Part shown: in pieces, positions 8,868 through 18,152 of the stretch
How the letters are laid out: every line of letters starts with the position of its first letter
Numbering within the stretch: position 1 is the first letter of the stretch
NCBI GenBank assembly: GCA_937766455.1
Contig: CALLXD010000016.1
Location: forward strand, 79,862-143,861
Reading direction: 5' to 3'
Source of the DNA: Vicinamibacterales bacterium
GTDB taxonomy: Bacteria; Acidobacteriota; Vicinamibacteria; Vicinamibacterales; UBA8438
DNA length: 64,000 nucleotides
The notes under the pieces: generated by a model
The model's input: the letters and a program-made list of their open reading frames with translations, nothing else
Databases searched by the model: none
What the model was told of the DNA's origin: nothing
Position numbers and translations under genes: made by a program

Positions 8868-9762
8868 CCGTCGGACCGCTTCGGGTGCGGGCGTATGCCA
8901 AGATCAATCTCGATCTTCGGGTTGGGCCGCGCGGTGGCGACGGCTACCACCAGCTGACGACCGTCCTGCAATCCGTCTTGCTTCACGACACCGTGACCCT
9001 CCGGGCGGTTGACGGCCCCTGTCGAGTCCGTTGCGCCACGGAGGGCGTCCCTCTCGATCGGGCCAACCTGGTCTGGGTCGCCGCTGCGGCGTTGTGGAGC
9101 GCGATCGGGCGACGCGGTGAGCCTGGGGGGGCCGAGGTCACGATCGCCAAGCGCATCCCGGCGGAGGCCGGCCTGGGTGGCGGTACGTCGGATGCGGTGT
9201 CCGCGCTGGCAGCGCTGTCGCGCATCTGGGGTGTGTCGCCGTCTCCACAGTGTCTCCGAGAGGTAGCGGCCGAAGTGGGCGCAGACGGACCGTTCTTCCT
9301 GGTTGGTGGTACTGCGCTTGGGGTGGGACGGGGGGATGCCGTCTATCCGCTGGCGGAGATCGCACCGCAATGGACGCTGATTGTCACGCCCGCGCGGGGG
9401 GTGCCGACGGCCCTCGCGTACGAGTGGTTGGACCGTGACATCGACGCATCAGCCACGCGAGTGCGGGCGCGCGGCGGGCGTCCCCTTTTGCCGGTCCAAC
9501 GCTGGATTGGACCGCGTTGACGAACGACCTCGAGCGGCCGGTCACGCGACGGCGCCCTGAAATCGGTGAGGCCACGCGGGCATTGCGCCGCCACGGCGCC
9601 GTCGTGGCGGCGATGACCGGAAGCGGGTCGGCCGTGTTCGGTCTGTTCACGAGTCGGGCCCGTGCCAGTCGCGCGGCTGGCGCGATTGCGCGACCAGATT
9701 GGCAGGTGATCGTGACGCGGACCATCGACCGAGGAGCGATCGCTCGGGACTCGCGGACGTGA
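8864..9762 (+). CDS. ispE: 4-diphosphocytidyl-2-C-methyl-D-erythritol kinase IspE (one frameshift)
   Basis: GHMP kinase of the MEP isoprenoid pathway. The first frame (from ATG 8864) encodes AYAKINLDLRV and the ATP-binding motif PAEAGLGGGTSDA. The C-terminal part (PTLDWTALTNDLERPV, then MTGSGSAVFGLF) is in a different frame that takes over between about 9455 and 9485, in a GC-repetitive stretch (GCGCGCGGCGGGCG). Total length is 899 bases, one short of 300 codons, so a single missing base would restore a 299-residue protein of normal size. I consider this a sequence error rather than a real break. Confidence 0.9.
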
Positions 9763-9948
9763 CGCGGCACTGCGCGCTTGCTCGCCCAGCCTCACCAGGA
9801 TAAAATGTCGGATTGCGCGGGTGCCCAGGAGGTTCGCCAGGGCCAGCGTTCGTCTCTACGCGTGCATGCCCGGGCGTGCACACGACTGAGTGCGACTGAA
9901 GCGGCCGGACGGGACATGCGCGGAACCGCGCACGGGGCACGGGATTGT
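9763..9948. other. 186-base spacer before tRNA-Gln
   Basis: No gene is supported between the ispE stop and the tRNA. It probably contains the promoter for tRNA-Gln and prs, but I see no clear -35/-10 pair. Confidence 0.4.
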
Positions 9949-10020
9949 TGGGGCGTGGCCAAGCGGTAAGGCGCGGGACTTTGAATCCCGTAATCGAAGG
10001 TTCGAATCCTTCCGCCCCAG
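9949..10020 (+). tRNA. tRNA-Gln(UUG)
   Basis: Full cloverleaf. Acceptor TGGGGCG pairs with CGCCCCA, the anticodon loop CTTTGAA has anticodon TTG between stems CGGGA/TCCCG, and the T arm is GAAGG-TTCGAAT-CCTTC. Discriminator G is followed by an encoded CCA (10021-10023). It sits 43 bases upstream of the prs start and may be co-transcribed with it. Confidence 0.95.
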
Positions 10021-10063
10021 CCACAACTACGGATGCCGGCATCGTTCTCAGCAGGGAGGACGG

Positions 10064-11038
10064 GTGCCGGTCACAGAGCGGCGACACACGGTCATGCAAA
10101 ACGGGCAACTGAAGCTGTTTTCCGGTACCGCGCACCCTGCATTGGCGCAGGAGATTGCCACCTACCTTGGCGTGCCAATGGGGCGGGCAAGTCTTCGACG
10201 ATTCTCCGATACAGAGGTGTCGTTTCAGATCGATGAGAACATTCGGGGCACCGACGTTTTTATCCTGCAACCGACGTGTACTCCCGTTGATCCGAACCTC
10301 GTCGAGCTGTGCGTGATGATCGACGCGTTCCGTCGCTCGTCGGCGGCCCGGATCACGGCGGTCATGCCCTACTACGGCTATGCCCGCCAGGATCGGAAAG
10401 ACAAGCCGCGAGTGCCAATCTCGGCCAAGCTTGTCGCCAATCTGGTGAGCGCCGCCGGCGCCAATCGCATCCTGACGATGGACCTGCACAAGGCGCAGAT
10501 CCAGGCGTTCTTCGACATCCCCGTTGATCATCTCTTTGCCGCGCCGGTCTTCATTGATTACCTCGCGGGTCGGAAAGAGCCTGAGGTCACCATCGTGTCG
10601 CCAGACGCCGGAGGTGTGGAACGAGCGCGCGCCTACGCGAAGCGGCTCGGTGCCGATCTTGCCATCATTGATAAACGGCGCTCTGCGGACGGAACCGCCG
10701 AGGTGATGCACGTCGTGGGAGAGGTCGAAGGCCGTGTGTGCATCATCCAGGATGACATTGTCGACACCGCCGGCACGATGACGCAGGCTGCCTCGGCGCT
10801 GCGTGCGAATGGGGCGGCGCGAGTGATGGCCTGCGCGGTGCACGGCGTGCTCTCCGGCCCTGCGTACGAGCGTATTCACGAATCGGAGCTCGAGAAACTC
10901 GTCGTTACGAATACCATTCCCCCCAAGCCCGAGTTCGCCGCGTCGGACAGGATTGAAATTTTGTCCGTTGCCCCGCTCCTGGGAAAAGCGATCCAGAGCA
11001 TTCATCAGGAGACCTCCGTGTCGTCGTTGTTTGTGTGA
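10064..11038 (+). CDS. prs: ribose-phosphate pyrophosphokinase Prs
   Basis: Encodes 324 residues. It makes PRPP from ribose 5-phosphate and ATP for nucleotide, His and Trp synthesis. Visible motifs are LKLFSGTAHPALAQEIA at the N-terminus, PYYGYARQDRKD, MDLHKAQIQAFFDIPVDH (flexible/ATP loop) and the PRPP-binding IIQDDIVDTAGT. I place the start at GTG 10064, four bases after AGGGAGGA; ATG 10094 would give the shorter conventional N-terminus but lacks a ribosome site. Its TGA overlaps a GTG in the frame of rplY. Synteny ispE-prs-rplY-pth is common in bacteria. Confidence 0.96.
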   Translation: MPVTERRHTVMQNGQLKLFSGTAHPALAQEIATYLGVPMGRASLRRFSDTEVSFQIDENIRGTDVFILQPTCTPVDPNLVELCVMIDAFRRSSAARITAVMPYYGYARQDRKDKPRVPISAKLVANLVSAAGANRILTMDLHKAQIQAFFDIPVDHLFAAPVFIDYLAGRKEPEVTIVSPDAGGVERARAYAKRLGADLAIIDKRRSADGTAEVMHVVGEVEGRVCIIQDDIVDTAGTMTQAASALRANGAARVMACAVHGVLSGPAYERIHESELEKLVVTNTIPPKPEFAASDRIEILSVAPLLGKAIQSIHQETSVSSLFV

Positions 11039-11073
11039 CGACGACTCGGTTCGGTGATCCCGCAGGTTTTGCC

Positions 11074-11751
11074 ATGAACACCAATTTGAATACCGAGGCC
11101 CGACCGGGCCGTGGAAAGAACAACGCTCGCGCGCTTCGTCGCAGCGGGCGGCTTCCGGCGGTGGTCTACGGAAGTCACGGTGCCGATTCGGACGCCAAGG
11201 CGATCGCGATTAGCGTCGACCCGGCCGAGGTCACAAAGATTCTGCGATCCGATAGCGGCGTCAACACGATCATCGGGTTGAGTGTTGACGGCGCCGACTC
11301 GCATCAGGTCCTGATAAAGGACTATCAAGTGGGTCCGCTGAGTCGCGCGCTCCTGCATGTGGATTTCTATCGGGTGGCCATGGACGAGGTGCTGACGGTG
11401 ACGGTGCCGGTCGTGCTGACCGGCGAAGCCGAGGGGGTCAAGGTGCAGGGAGGGCTCATTGACTTCGTCCAGCGCGAGGTGGCCATCTCGTGTCTGCCAT
11501 CAGAGATTCCTGAGCACCTCACGATCGACGTGTCGCCGTTGACCATTGGCCAGGGGGTGCGCCTTGGCGACCTCATGGAGGGCGTGTCCTGGACGGCGGC
11601 AAGCGACACCGACACGCTGCTGGTGCACGTCATTGCGTCGAAGCTCGAGGAAGAGGTCAGCGAGACCGAGGCAGAAGAGGGCGACGCCGCAGCTGCTCCG
11701 GACGGCGATGCCGACCCAGCGGCCGACAAGGGCGGGAAGTCAGGCGACTGA
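11074..11751 (+). CDS. rplY: large ribosomal subunit protein bL25 (Ctc form) with acidic tail
   Basis: Encodes 225 residues of the two-domain TL5/Ctc type that binds 5S rRNA. The N-terminal domain has the signature ARPGRGKNNARALRRSG and LPAVVYGSHG. The C-terminal beta domain follows (VTVPVVLTGEAEGVKVQGG). ATG 11074 is chosen as the usual N-terminus; GTG 11035 in the same frame overlaps the prs stop. The last 35 residues are acidic low complexity (SETEAEEGDAAAAPDG and on), as in several other ribosomal proteins of this window. Confidence 0.95.
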   Translation: MNTNLNTEARPGRGKNNARALRRSGRLPAVVYGSHGADSDAKAIAISVDPAEVTKILRSDSGVNTIIGLSVDGADSHQVLIKDYQVGPLSRALLHVDFYRVAMDEVLTVTVPVVLTGEAEGVKVQGGLIDFVQREVAISCLPSEIPEHLTIDVSPLTIGQGVRLGDLMEGVSWTAASDTDTLLVHVIASKLEEEVSETEAEEGDAAAAPDGDADPAADKGGKSGD

Positions 11752-11813
11752 GCGGGCCCTCGGACGCCGGGGCCGGGAACGACTGCGCGAATCGTGCGGA
11801 CAGGTCACCTGGG

Positions 11814-12422
11814 GTGAAACTTATTGTCGGGCTCGGAAACCCGGGTTCCGAATACAGCGGCACACGCCACAATATCGGATTTGAGGTGGTGGACGAGGTG
11901 GCACGCCGCTGGGGCGTGACGTTTCAGTCGGCGCCGACTGACGGGGTCCTTGCCAGGTCGCACGGGTTGCCGGGCGGGGCTCCGGCCGCGATTCTGCTAA
12001 AACCGCTCACCTTCATGAATCGCAGCGGGCAGGCTGTGGGGGGCACGCAGCGTTACTATCGCGTTGAGTTGTCAGACCTGTTGGTCGTCACTGAGGATGT
12101 CAACCTGCCGCTCGGTCGGCTCCGCGCGCGGCGCCAGGGGTCAGCGGGTGGTCACAATGGCCTCCGGTCCGTCATCGAGTGCCTGGGGACCCACACGTTT
12201 TCTCGTCTCCGGATCGGGGTTGGCCGCGGTGACCCTCGTCGTGGCCTGGCGGGTCGGGTGTTGTCCCGGTTTGACGCTGAGGAGCGCCCGGCGATGAACG
12301 AGGCGGTAGGACGCGCGGCCGACGCCGTGGAGGTGTTCACTGAGCTCGGGGTCGAGCCCGTGATGAATCGATTTAACCGAACCGAAACGGATGCGACAGA
12401 GGTCGACCAGGGCGACGCTTGA
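11814..12422 (+). CDS. pth: peptidyl-tRNA hydrolase Pth
   Basis: Encodes 202 residues with a GTG start. It releases tRNA from peptidyl-tRNA that drops off ribosomes. The motif GLGNPGSEYSGTRHNIGF gives Asn9 and the catalytic His19; LKPLTFMNRSG gives the second conserved Asn. The third motif, usually HDELDLPxG in E. coli with Asp93 orienting the His, reads TEDVNLPLG here, so Asp93 appears replaced by Glu in a straightforward alignment. GGHNGLRS is intact. It lies downstream of rplY as in many bacteria and upstream of rpsF. Confidence 0.95.
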   Translation: MKLIVGLGNPGSEYSGTRHNIGFEVVDEVARRWGVTFQSAPTDGVLARSHGLPGGAPAAILLKPLTFMNRSGQAVGGTQRYYRVELSDLLVVTEDVNLPLGRLRARRQGSAGGHNGLRSVIECLGTHTFSRLRIGVGRGDPRRGLAGRVLSRFDAEERPAMNEAVGRAADAVEVFTELGVEPVMNRFNRTETDATEVDQGDA

Positions 12423-12536
12423 CCACTGTGCCACTTCTCGGGTACGCTCAGCGGTTCCAACACGGTGAGTCGGGTTACTCGCCGACCATTCACCTCCTTG
12501 CCGCCATTGGGCGGCCGTCAGTCCAGAAGGAGCAGC

Positions 12537-13214
12537 ATGTCACCAGAACGACAGTACGAACTTATATATATCGTGGCACCGGTTGCCACGGATGCCGAGG
12601 TGGAGACACTTCAGGCCGAAATCGACGGCCACGTTGTGGCTCTTGGCGGCACCGTTGACAAGACGGAGGTCTGGGGCCGGCGAAAGCTCGCCTACCAAAT
12701 CGGCGACTACGGAGAGGGCATTTACATCTGCCAGCTGGTCACCGGGCCGGGTGAGATGGTCGGTGAGTTGGAGCGCCGGCTGAGAGTTCGCGACCAGGTG
12801 TTGCGGCATCTCATCGTCCGGGTCGACGAGGACTTGCGCAAGGCACGTAGGCTGAAGGACAAGAAAAAGGCCACCGTCGATCGGCGTCGCGCGGCCCGAG
12901 GTCTTCCTCCGTTGCCGACGCCCTCAGCGGTGACCGAGACGGCAGCGGCGGTTGAGACGCCGGCGGCAGCGGCGGCGGCACCCGCCACCCCGAAGACGGA
13001 CGCGGCAGCCGCCACTCCGGAAACGGACGCGGCACCCGCCACTCCGGAAACGGACGCGGCACCCGAGACGGCGCCAGAGGCGCCACCGGCCACCGCGCCC
13101 GAACCGTCTGAAGCGACATCGGAACCTGCAGACGACTCTACCGAGACGGCCACACCGACTGCGGATGCGGCGTCGACTGACGCTCCCGCGCAGACACCGG
13201 AGGTGAAGGAATGA
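12537..13214 (+). CDS. rpsF: small ribosomal subunit protein bS6 with a long Ala/Pro/Thr/Glu tail
   Basis: Encodes 225 residues, about twice the usual length. ATG 12537 follows AAGGAG by four bases. Residues 1-100 are a normal S6 ([33 protein letters not shown]), which pairs with S18 on the platform of the 30S subunit. After a basic linker, residues from about 128 to the end are Ala/Pro/Thr/Glu-rich. They include three copies of an ATPxTDAA octapeptide (12988-13061 region), so the tail grew at least partly by short tandem duplication. It overlaps rpsR by four bases. Confidence 0.96.
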   Translation: MSPERQYELIYIVAPVATDAEVETLQAEIDGHVVALGGTVDKTEVWGRRKLAYQIGDYGEGIYICQLVTGPGEMVGELERRLRVRDQVLRHLIVRVDEDLRKARRLKDKKKATVDRRRAARGLPPLPTPSAVTETAAAVETPAAAAAAPATPKTDAAAATPETDAAPATPETDAAPETAPEAPPATAPEPSEATSEPADDSTETATPTADAASTDAPAQTPEVKE

Positions 13215-13480
13215 GGGGCGCTGGAGCAGGTAGAGGTAAACCGAAGACCGACCGGCCACGGCGGGGCATGTTTCGGCGCAAGCGGGTCTGTCGTTTCTGC
13301 GTCGACAAGATCGATTTCATCGACTACAAGGAAGTCCGCGTGCTGATTGCGAGCATTCCCGAGCGTGGGAAGATTCAGCCACGTCGGTTGTCAGGCACCT
13401 GCGCGAAGCACCAGCGCAAGTTGCAGACGGCTATCAAGCGGGCTCGGCAGCTGGCACTGATTCCGTACGTGACCGATTGA
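13211..13480 (+). CDS. rpsR: small ribosomal subunit protein bS18
   Basis: Encodes 89 residues and starts within the rpsF stop (ATGA). The core [22 protein letters not shown] and the C-terminal [22 protein letters not shown] are typical S18. A Cys-x2-Cys pair plus a later Cys and His suggest the zinc-binding form. S18 forms a heterodimer with S6, the upstream product. The stop codon lies inside a four-copy heptanucleotide repeat. Confidence 0.97.
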   Translation: MRGAGAGRGKPKTDRPRRGMFRRKRVCRFCVDKIDFIDYKEVRVLIASIPERGKIQPRRLSGTCAKHQRKLQTAIKRARQLALIPYVTD

Positions 13481-13502
13481 CGATTGAAGATTGAAGATTG
13501 AC
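13475..13502 (+). repeat. four tandem GATTGA(A/C) heptamers across the rpsR stop
   Basis: GATTGAC, GATTGAA, GATTGAA and GATTGAC follow each other without gaps, starting three bases before the rpsR stop codon (13478-13480). The array is a potential slippage site. A 127-base spacer (13503-13629) with no supported gene separates it from rplI. Confidence 0.85.
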
Positions 13503-13629
13503 GCGCTCGGCACCCTTCTGATCTCGCATCGCGATTGCGCGGGGCGGGCTAATTCATACGGGACCACGGCGGACCCCTTCCAAGGGACTTGGGTCGGTGG
13601 ACTCGTGAGTCGCGAACGGAGCAAGACAG

Positions 13630-14184
13630 ATGTCTGTGCAGGTGATTCTCAGGGAACCCATCGACAACCTCGGGAGTCGTGGCGACATCGTCAAGGTCGC
13701 CAACGGGTACGCGCGCAACTACTTGCTTCCTCGCAAGCTCGCGTTGCCCGTGACCGAGTCCAATCAACGCCGCGTCTCGCGCGAGCGGGTGGTCGCTGAC
13801 GCCCGGGACGCTGCGGAGAAAGAGGCTGCGGAGGCATTCGCCAGTCGCCTGAGCCAGGCGGTCTGTATCATTGGTCGACGGGTCGGGCAGACGAACACGA
13901 TGTACGGCTCGGTGACCAATGGCGATGTCGCGGCCAGCCTGGCGGCGCAATCGTTTGAGGTGGACCGCCGCAAGATCCTGCTCGTTGACCCGATCAAGCA
14001 GCTTGGCGCCCATACCGTTCGTATCAGGGTGCATCGTCAGGTGACCACGGAGGTCACCGTGCACGTTGTCGAAGAGGGCAAGGAGAACGATCCCATCGTG
14101 GCCCCCGTTGCCGCCCCGAGCGCCGAGCCTGTCGACGCCGCGGAGCCAATCGACACCACCGAGCCTGAAACGACCGACGGGTAG
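13630..14184 (+). CDS. rplI: large ribosomal subunit protein bL9 with acidic tail
   Basis: Encodes 184 residues (usual about 148). The N-terminal RNA-binding domain has VILREPIDNLGSRGDIV and VANGYARNYLLPRKLA, followed by the connecting helix and the C-terminal domain (YGSVTNGDVAASL, IKQLGAHTVRIRVHRQV). The last 35 residues are acidic and Pro/Ala/Glu/Thr-rich. L9 bridges the L1 stalk base and supports translational fidelity. It is part of rpsF-rpsR-rplI-dnaB, a widely conserved cluster. Confidence 0.96.
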   Translation: MSVQVILREPIDNLGSRGDIVKVANGYARNYLLPRKLALPVTESNQRRVSRERVVADARDAAEKEAAEAFASRLSQAVCIIGRRVGQTNTMYGSVTNGDVAASLAAQSFEVDRRKILLVDPIKQLGAHTVRIRVHRQVTTEVTVHVVEEGKENDPIVAPVAAPSAEPVDAAEPIDTTEPETTDG

Positions 14185-14234
14185 CGCGCGGGGCGCGGTG
14201 CGGCCCGATCGTCGTACCGCCCCGGACGAGCGCC

Positions 14235-15599
14235 ATGTCCGAGCCTGATTCCTCTGCCCCCGCCGAGCGCTCGCTCCCGCACAATCTTGAGGCGGAGCGC
14301 AGCGTCCTTGGGGCGATCCTGATCCACAACGACGCCTTCAATCAGGCGGCGGAGCATCTCGACTCCGAGGACTTCTTTCGAGACGCGCATCGGCGCGTCT
14401 TCGACAAGATGGTCAACCTCAACGAACGCGGCGATGCGATCGACCTCGTGACGTTGAAGGACGAACTCGGGCGGTCTGGTGACCTGGACGCGGTCGGCGG
14501 GCCGGCCTACATCGCGAGCCTCGTCGACGGCGTGCCACGGTCTACGAACGTTGAATACTACGCACAGATCGTCAAGGAGAAAGCGACCCTCCGCAATCTC
14601 ATCTTCTCCGCCAACCGCATTCTCGATACGGCCTACAACGCCCAGGAGGACGCCGATGCGCTGCTTGACAGCGCCGAGCAGGAGATATTCTCAATCGCCG
14701 ATGAGAACCTGCATACCGGATTTGTGCCGCTACGGGCTCTGGTGCAAGACAGTTTCGAGACCATCGAGAAACTGCAGCAACACAAGGGCGTCGTCACTGG
14801 GGTGCCGAGCGGGTTCGACGACCTCGACAAGTTGACCTCGGGCTTCCAACCGTCGGACCTCGTGATCATCGCGGCCCGGCCGTCGATGGGGAAGACCGCG
14901 TTCGTGTTGAACATCGCGCAATATCTCGGTGTACAGAGCGACAAGTCGATCGGGGTCTTCAGCCTGGAGATGTCGAAAGAGCAGCTGTTTATGCGGATGC
15001 TCACGACCGAAGCGCAGATCGATTCGCAGAAATTCCGCGGCGCCATCTTGAGCGAGCGCGAGTACGGCGAGTTGTCGGCGGCCCTGGGTCGGCTTGGCGA
15101 CGCGAAAGTGTTTATCGACGACAGCGCGTCGATCAGCGTGCTCGAAATGCGCGCGAAATCACGACGGCTCAAGTCTGAGCACGGTCTGGACTTGATCATC
15201 GTCGACTACATCCAGCTCATGCAGGGGCGAGGGCGGTTCGAAAACCGAACCCTGGAGTTGGCGGCGATTTCACGGTCGCTCAAAGGGCTGGCCAAAGAGC
15301 TCAGCGTGCCGGTGATCGTCCTCTCGCAGCTGAGTCGGGCGACGGAATCTCGATCAGACCGGCGGCCCCAGCTGTCTGACCTGCGAGAGTCCGGTGCGCT
15401 CGAGCAGGACGCAGACCTGGTGATGTTCATCTATCGCGAAGAGATGTATGAGCGCACGCCGGAGGAGAAGAAGCCGGAGAACGAGAACATGGCCGAGATC
15501 ATCATCGGCAAGCAGCGCAACGGACCGACCGGCACGGTGAAGCTCGCTTTTCTCAAGCAACAGACCCGGTTCGCCAATCTGACCACATCCTACGAATGA
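14235..15599 (+). CDS. dnaB: replicative DNA helicase DnaB
   Basis: Encodes 454 residues. The N-terminal domain (about 15-120: LPHNLEAERSVLGAIL, DFFRDAHRRVF) mediates hexamer and primase contacts. The C-terminal RecA-like motor has Walker A ARPSMGKT at 214-221, Walker B LIIVDYIQLM, and the downstream motifs ISRSLKGLAKEL and SQLSRATESR with the arginine finger region. It unwinds the replication fork. No intein or insertion is present. The gene follows rplI by 50 bases. Confidence 0.98.
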   Translation: MSEPDSSAPAERSLPHNLEAERSVLGAILIHNDAFNQAAEHLDSEDFFRDAHRRVFDKMVNLNERGDAIDLVTLKDELGRSGDLDAVGGPAYIASLVDGVPRSTNVEYYAQIVKEKATLRNLIFSANRILDTAYNAQEDADALLDSAEQEIFSIADENLHTGFVPLRALVQDSFETIEKLQQHKGVVTGVPSGFDDLDKLTSGFQPSDLVIIAARPSMGKTAFVLNIAQYLGVQSDKSIGVFSLEMSKEQLFMRMLTTEAQIDSQKFRGAILSEREYGELSAALGRLGDAKVFIDDSASISVLEMRAKSRRLKSEHGLDLIIVDYIQLMQGRGRFENRTLELAAISRSLKGLAKELSVPVIVLSQLSRATESRSDRRPQLSDLRESGALEQDADLVMFIYREEMYERTPEEKKPENENMAEIIIGKQRNGPTGTVKLAFLKQQTRFANLTTSYE

Positions 15600-15636
15600 G
15601 GACGGGACCTGTCCCGCCCCGGAGATCGCCAACGAC

Positions 15637-16791
15637 GTGGTCAGACCCACCTACGCCCAGATCGATCTCGACGCGATCCGCGCCAATTTTCGGTCGGTGC
15701 TGTCGCATGTCGGAGGCCCGTCCGGCGGCGTCGAGGTGATTGCAGTCGTCAAGGCGAATGGCTACGGTCACGGCGCGGTTCCGGTGGCCCGAGCGCTGGA
15801 AGCGGCGGGGGCCACGATGCTCGCGTGCGCGGACATCGAAGAAGGGGTCGAGCTGCGGCGGGGGGGCGTTCACATCCCCATCCTCGTGTTTGGCGCGCTC
15901 AGCGTCAGCGATCTCGATGGCGTGTTCAGTCACGAGTTGACGCCCACGATTTCGTCTCCGTTCGCGGCACGGGCGTTACGCGCTGAAGCGTCGCGCCGCG
16001 GGACGCGTATTCGCTGTCATCTCAAGATCGACACCGGGATGAATCGGCTGGGATTCCGGTACGACAACCTCGCCGACACCGTGCCGATGGCGCTGGCGGG
16101 GGCCGGTCTGGACATCGACGCCGTGTATACCCATTTCGCGACGGCTGAGGACCTGGCGCACCCGCTCTTCGACACGCAGCGTGAGCGATTCGACGCCGCG
16201 CTGGGCACGTTGGCGGAGTTGGGGATCCGCCCGCGTAGACGGCATGCCGGCAACAGCGCCGCACTGCTGCGCGATCATGCTACCTGGTTCGATGCGGTGC
16301 GGCCGGGGTTACTGCTATATGGTGTGGCGCCACCCGTGTGGTCCGGGCGGCTGTCGTTGAAGCCAGCCATGACACTGCATAGCCGTGTCGTCGCGGTGAA
16401 GGGCATGCGCGCCGGAGAGACGGCGGGGTACGGGGCACGCGATGCTGTGACCCGGCCGACGACCATCGCCGTTGTTCCCGCCGGGTACGCCGACGGGCTT
16501 GATGTGCGACTCGCCGGACGTGGCTCGGTGCTCGTGCGAGGACGTCGAGTACCCATCGTCGGTTCGGTCTGTATGGACTCGATCACGATCGACGTCACCG
16601 GTCTTGATGTGTCGCCAGGTGATGAAGTTGTCTTACTCGGGTCCCAGTCTGGCGGGATGATTGGAGCCGACGAGGTGGCGGCGACGATAGGCACCGTGCC
16701 ACACGAGATTCTGTGTCGCACGGGGAGCCGCATCGTCCGGAGCTACGACGCAGGCGGCGGAGCCCCCGAGAGCGATGCAGAGACACCATGA
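15637..16791 (+). CDS. alr: alanine racemase Alr
   Basis: Encodes 384 residues with a GTG start. This PLP enzyme makes D-alanine for peptidoglycan. The PLP lysine is Lys39 in AVVKANGYGHG; the catalytic tyrosine is Tyr265 in ETAGYGARD. KIDTGMNRLGF and GSVCMDSITIDV are also intact. The barrel and C-terminal beta domains are of normal size. It overlaps radA by four bases. Confidence 0.97.
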   Translation: MVRPTYAQIDLDAIRANFRSVLSHVGGPSGGVEVIAVVKANGYGHGAVPVARALEAAGATMLACADIEEGVELRRGGVHIPILVFGALSVSDLDGVFSHELTPTISSPFAARALRAEASRRGTRIRCHLKIDTGMNRLGFRYDNLADTVPMALAGAGLDIDAVYTHFATAEDLAHPLFDTQRERFDAALGTLAELGIRPRRRHAGNSAALLRDHATWFDAVRPGLLLYGVAPPVWSGRLSLKPAMTLHSRVVAVKGMRAGETAGYGARDAVTRPTTIAVVPAGYADGLDVRLAGRGSVLVRGRRVPIVGSVCMDSITIDVTGLDVSPGDEVVLLGSQSGGMIGADEVAATIGTVPHEILCRTGSRIVRSYDAGGGAPESDAETP

Positions 16792-18152
16792 AAGGACCCA
16801 ACACCGTCTTCGTCTGCCAGAGCTGTGGAGCGCAATCGCGGAAGTGGTTGGGGCGCTGCGCCGATTGCTCGGAGTGGAACTCCCTTGCCGAGGAACGGGT
16901 CACGCCAGCCGCGGCCGGCAAGACGGGGAGGCCGGCGCTCACGGGTGAACGGGCTACCCTTTTTGCTGAGATCGACACGCGTGACTCGGCGCGTCTGTCG
17001 AGCGGCGTGAGCGAACTCGATCGAGTGCTGGGTGGCGGGCTGGTGCCGGGCTCGATGGTGCTTCTGGGAGGAGAGCCGGGAATCGGGAAGTCGACCTTGC
17101 TGCTCCAAGCGGCGGGACGCGTCGCCGCCCAGGGACGGCCAGTCCTGTATTGCTCTGGTGAAGAGTCTCCCCACCAGGTGCGGGCGCGTGGCGACCGTCT
17201 CGGTGTGACGGAGGCACCGCTCTTTCTGCTGGCGGAGACCTGTCTTGAGCGGGTGCTTGAGGAATGGGAACGTGTATCGCCGAGCATGGTGGTCGTCGAC
17301 TCGATTCAAACCGTGTTTTCTTCGAAACTCGAGTCTGCACCGGGCACGATCGGACAGGTGCGCGAAGCGGCGACGCAATTATTGTTCATGGCGAAGGGGC
17401 GCAACGTCCCGGTTCTTATTGTGGGTCACGTCACCAAGGACGGCGGGCTGGCCGGACCAAAGGTTCTGGAGCACGTGGTCGACACGGTGCTCTACTTCGA
17501 AGGAGACCGTCACCACGCGCATCGCGTGGTGCGGGCGGTCAAGAATCGGTTCGGTGCTGTGAGCGAACTCGGGGTGTTCCGGATGACCGCCGGGGGCCTC
17601 GAGACCGTCGAGAATCCATCGAAACTCTTCTTGTCGGAACGCAAGGCCGATGTCCCCGGCTCGGTTGTGCTCTGCGCCATCGAGGGCACGCGCCCGATTC
17701 TCCTTGAGGTGCAGGCGCTGGTTGGCACCGGCGCCTACGGCAACGCGCAGCGAGTGACGAGCGGCGTTGACCGACAGCGCCTGTCATTGTTGTTGACCGT
17801 GCTCGAGAAGCGCGCCGGGCTGCACCTGAGCGGCGAGGACGTCTTCGTCAACATACCGGGCGGTCTCCTCGTGAACGAGCCCGCCGCCGACCTCGCCATC
17901 GCCGCCGCCGTGGCGTCGAGTATGCGCAACCAGCCGGTGCCGCCACAGGTTGCGCTGTTCGGCGAGATCGGGTTGGCGGGTGAGGTCAGGGGCAGTAACC
18001 ACGCCGGACTGCGCGTCCGAGAAGCGGCACAGCTCGGTTTCACGCGGTGCATCGTGCCGTCAGGAAACGTTGGGGCTGATGTGACCGGGACCGGCTGCGA
18101 GGTGCACGGCGTGGACACGGTGGAAGATGCACTGGGGGTGTTGTTCACGTGA
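16788..18152 (+). CDS. radA: DNA repair protein RadA
   Basis: Encodes 454 residues. The N-terminal zinc finger (Cys10, Cys13, Cys24, Cys27: FVCQSCG, GRCADC) precedes a RecA-like ATPase with Walker A GGEPGIGKST (about 94-103) and the RadA-specific KNRFG motif in AVKNRFGAVSELG. The C-terminal Lon-protease-like domain follows (LSGEDVFVNIPGGLLVNEPAADLAIA). RadA is a DnaB-type branch-migration helicase in recombinational repair. ATG 16788 overlaps the alr stop, and the gene ends by overlapping ispDF (GTGA). Confidence 0.97.
   Translation: MKGPNTVFVCQSCGAQSRKWLGRCADCSEWNSLAEERVTPAAAGKTGRPALTGERATLFAEIDTRDSARLSSGVSELDRVLGGGLVPGSMVLLGGEPGIGKSTLLLQAAGRVAAQGRPVLYCSGEESPHQVRARGDRLGVTEAPLFLLAETCLERVLEEWERVSPSMVVVDSIQTVFSSKLESAPGTIGQVREAATQLLFMAKGRNVPVLIVGHVTKDGGLAGPKVLEHVVDTVLYFEGDRHHAHRVVRAVKNRFGAVSELGVFRMTAGGLETVENPSKLFLSERKADVPGSVVLCAIEGTRPILLEVQALVGTGAYGNAQRVTSGVDRQRLSLLLTVLEKRAGLHLSGEDVFVNIPGGLLVNEPAADLAIAAAVASSMRNQPVPPQVALFGEIGLAGEVRGSNHAGLRVREAAQLGFTRCIVPSGNVGADVTGTGCEVHGVDTVEDALGVLFT

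Noticed and set aside
12900..13210. Repetitive codons in the rpsF tail considered as a CRISPR or minisatellite array
   Set aside because: The repeats are short in-frame octapeptide codons inside a continuous coding sequence with normal overlap to rpsR.
13491..13799. 102-residue frame overlapping the rplI start
   Set aside because: Out of frame with rplI and without ribosome site; rplI explains the region.
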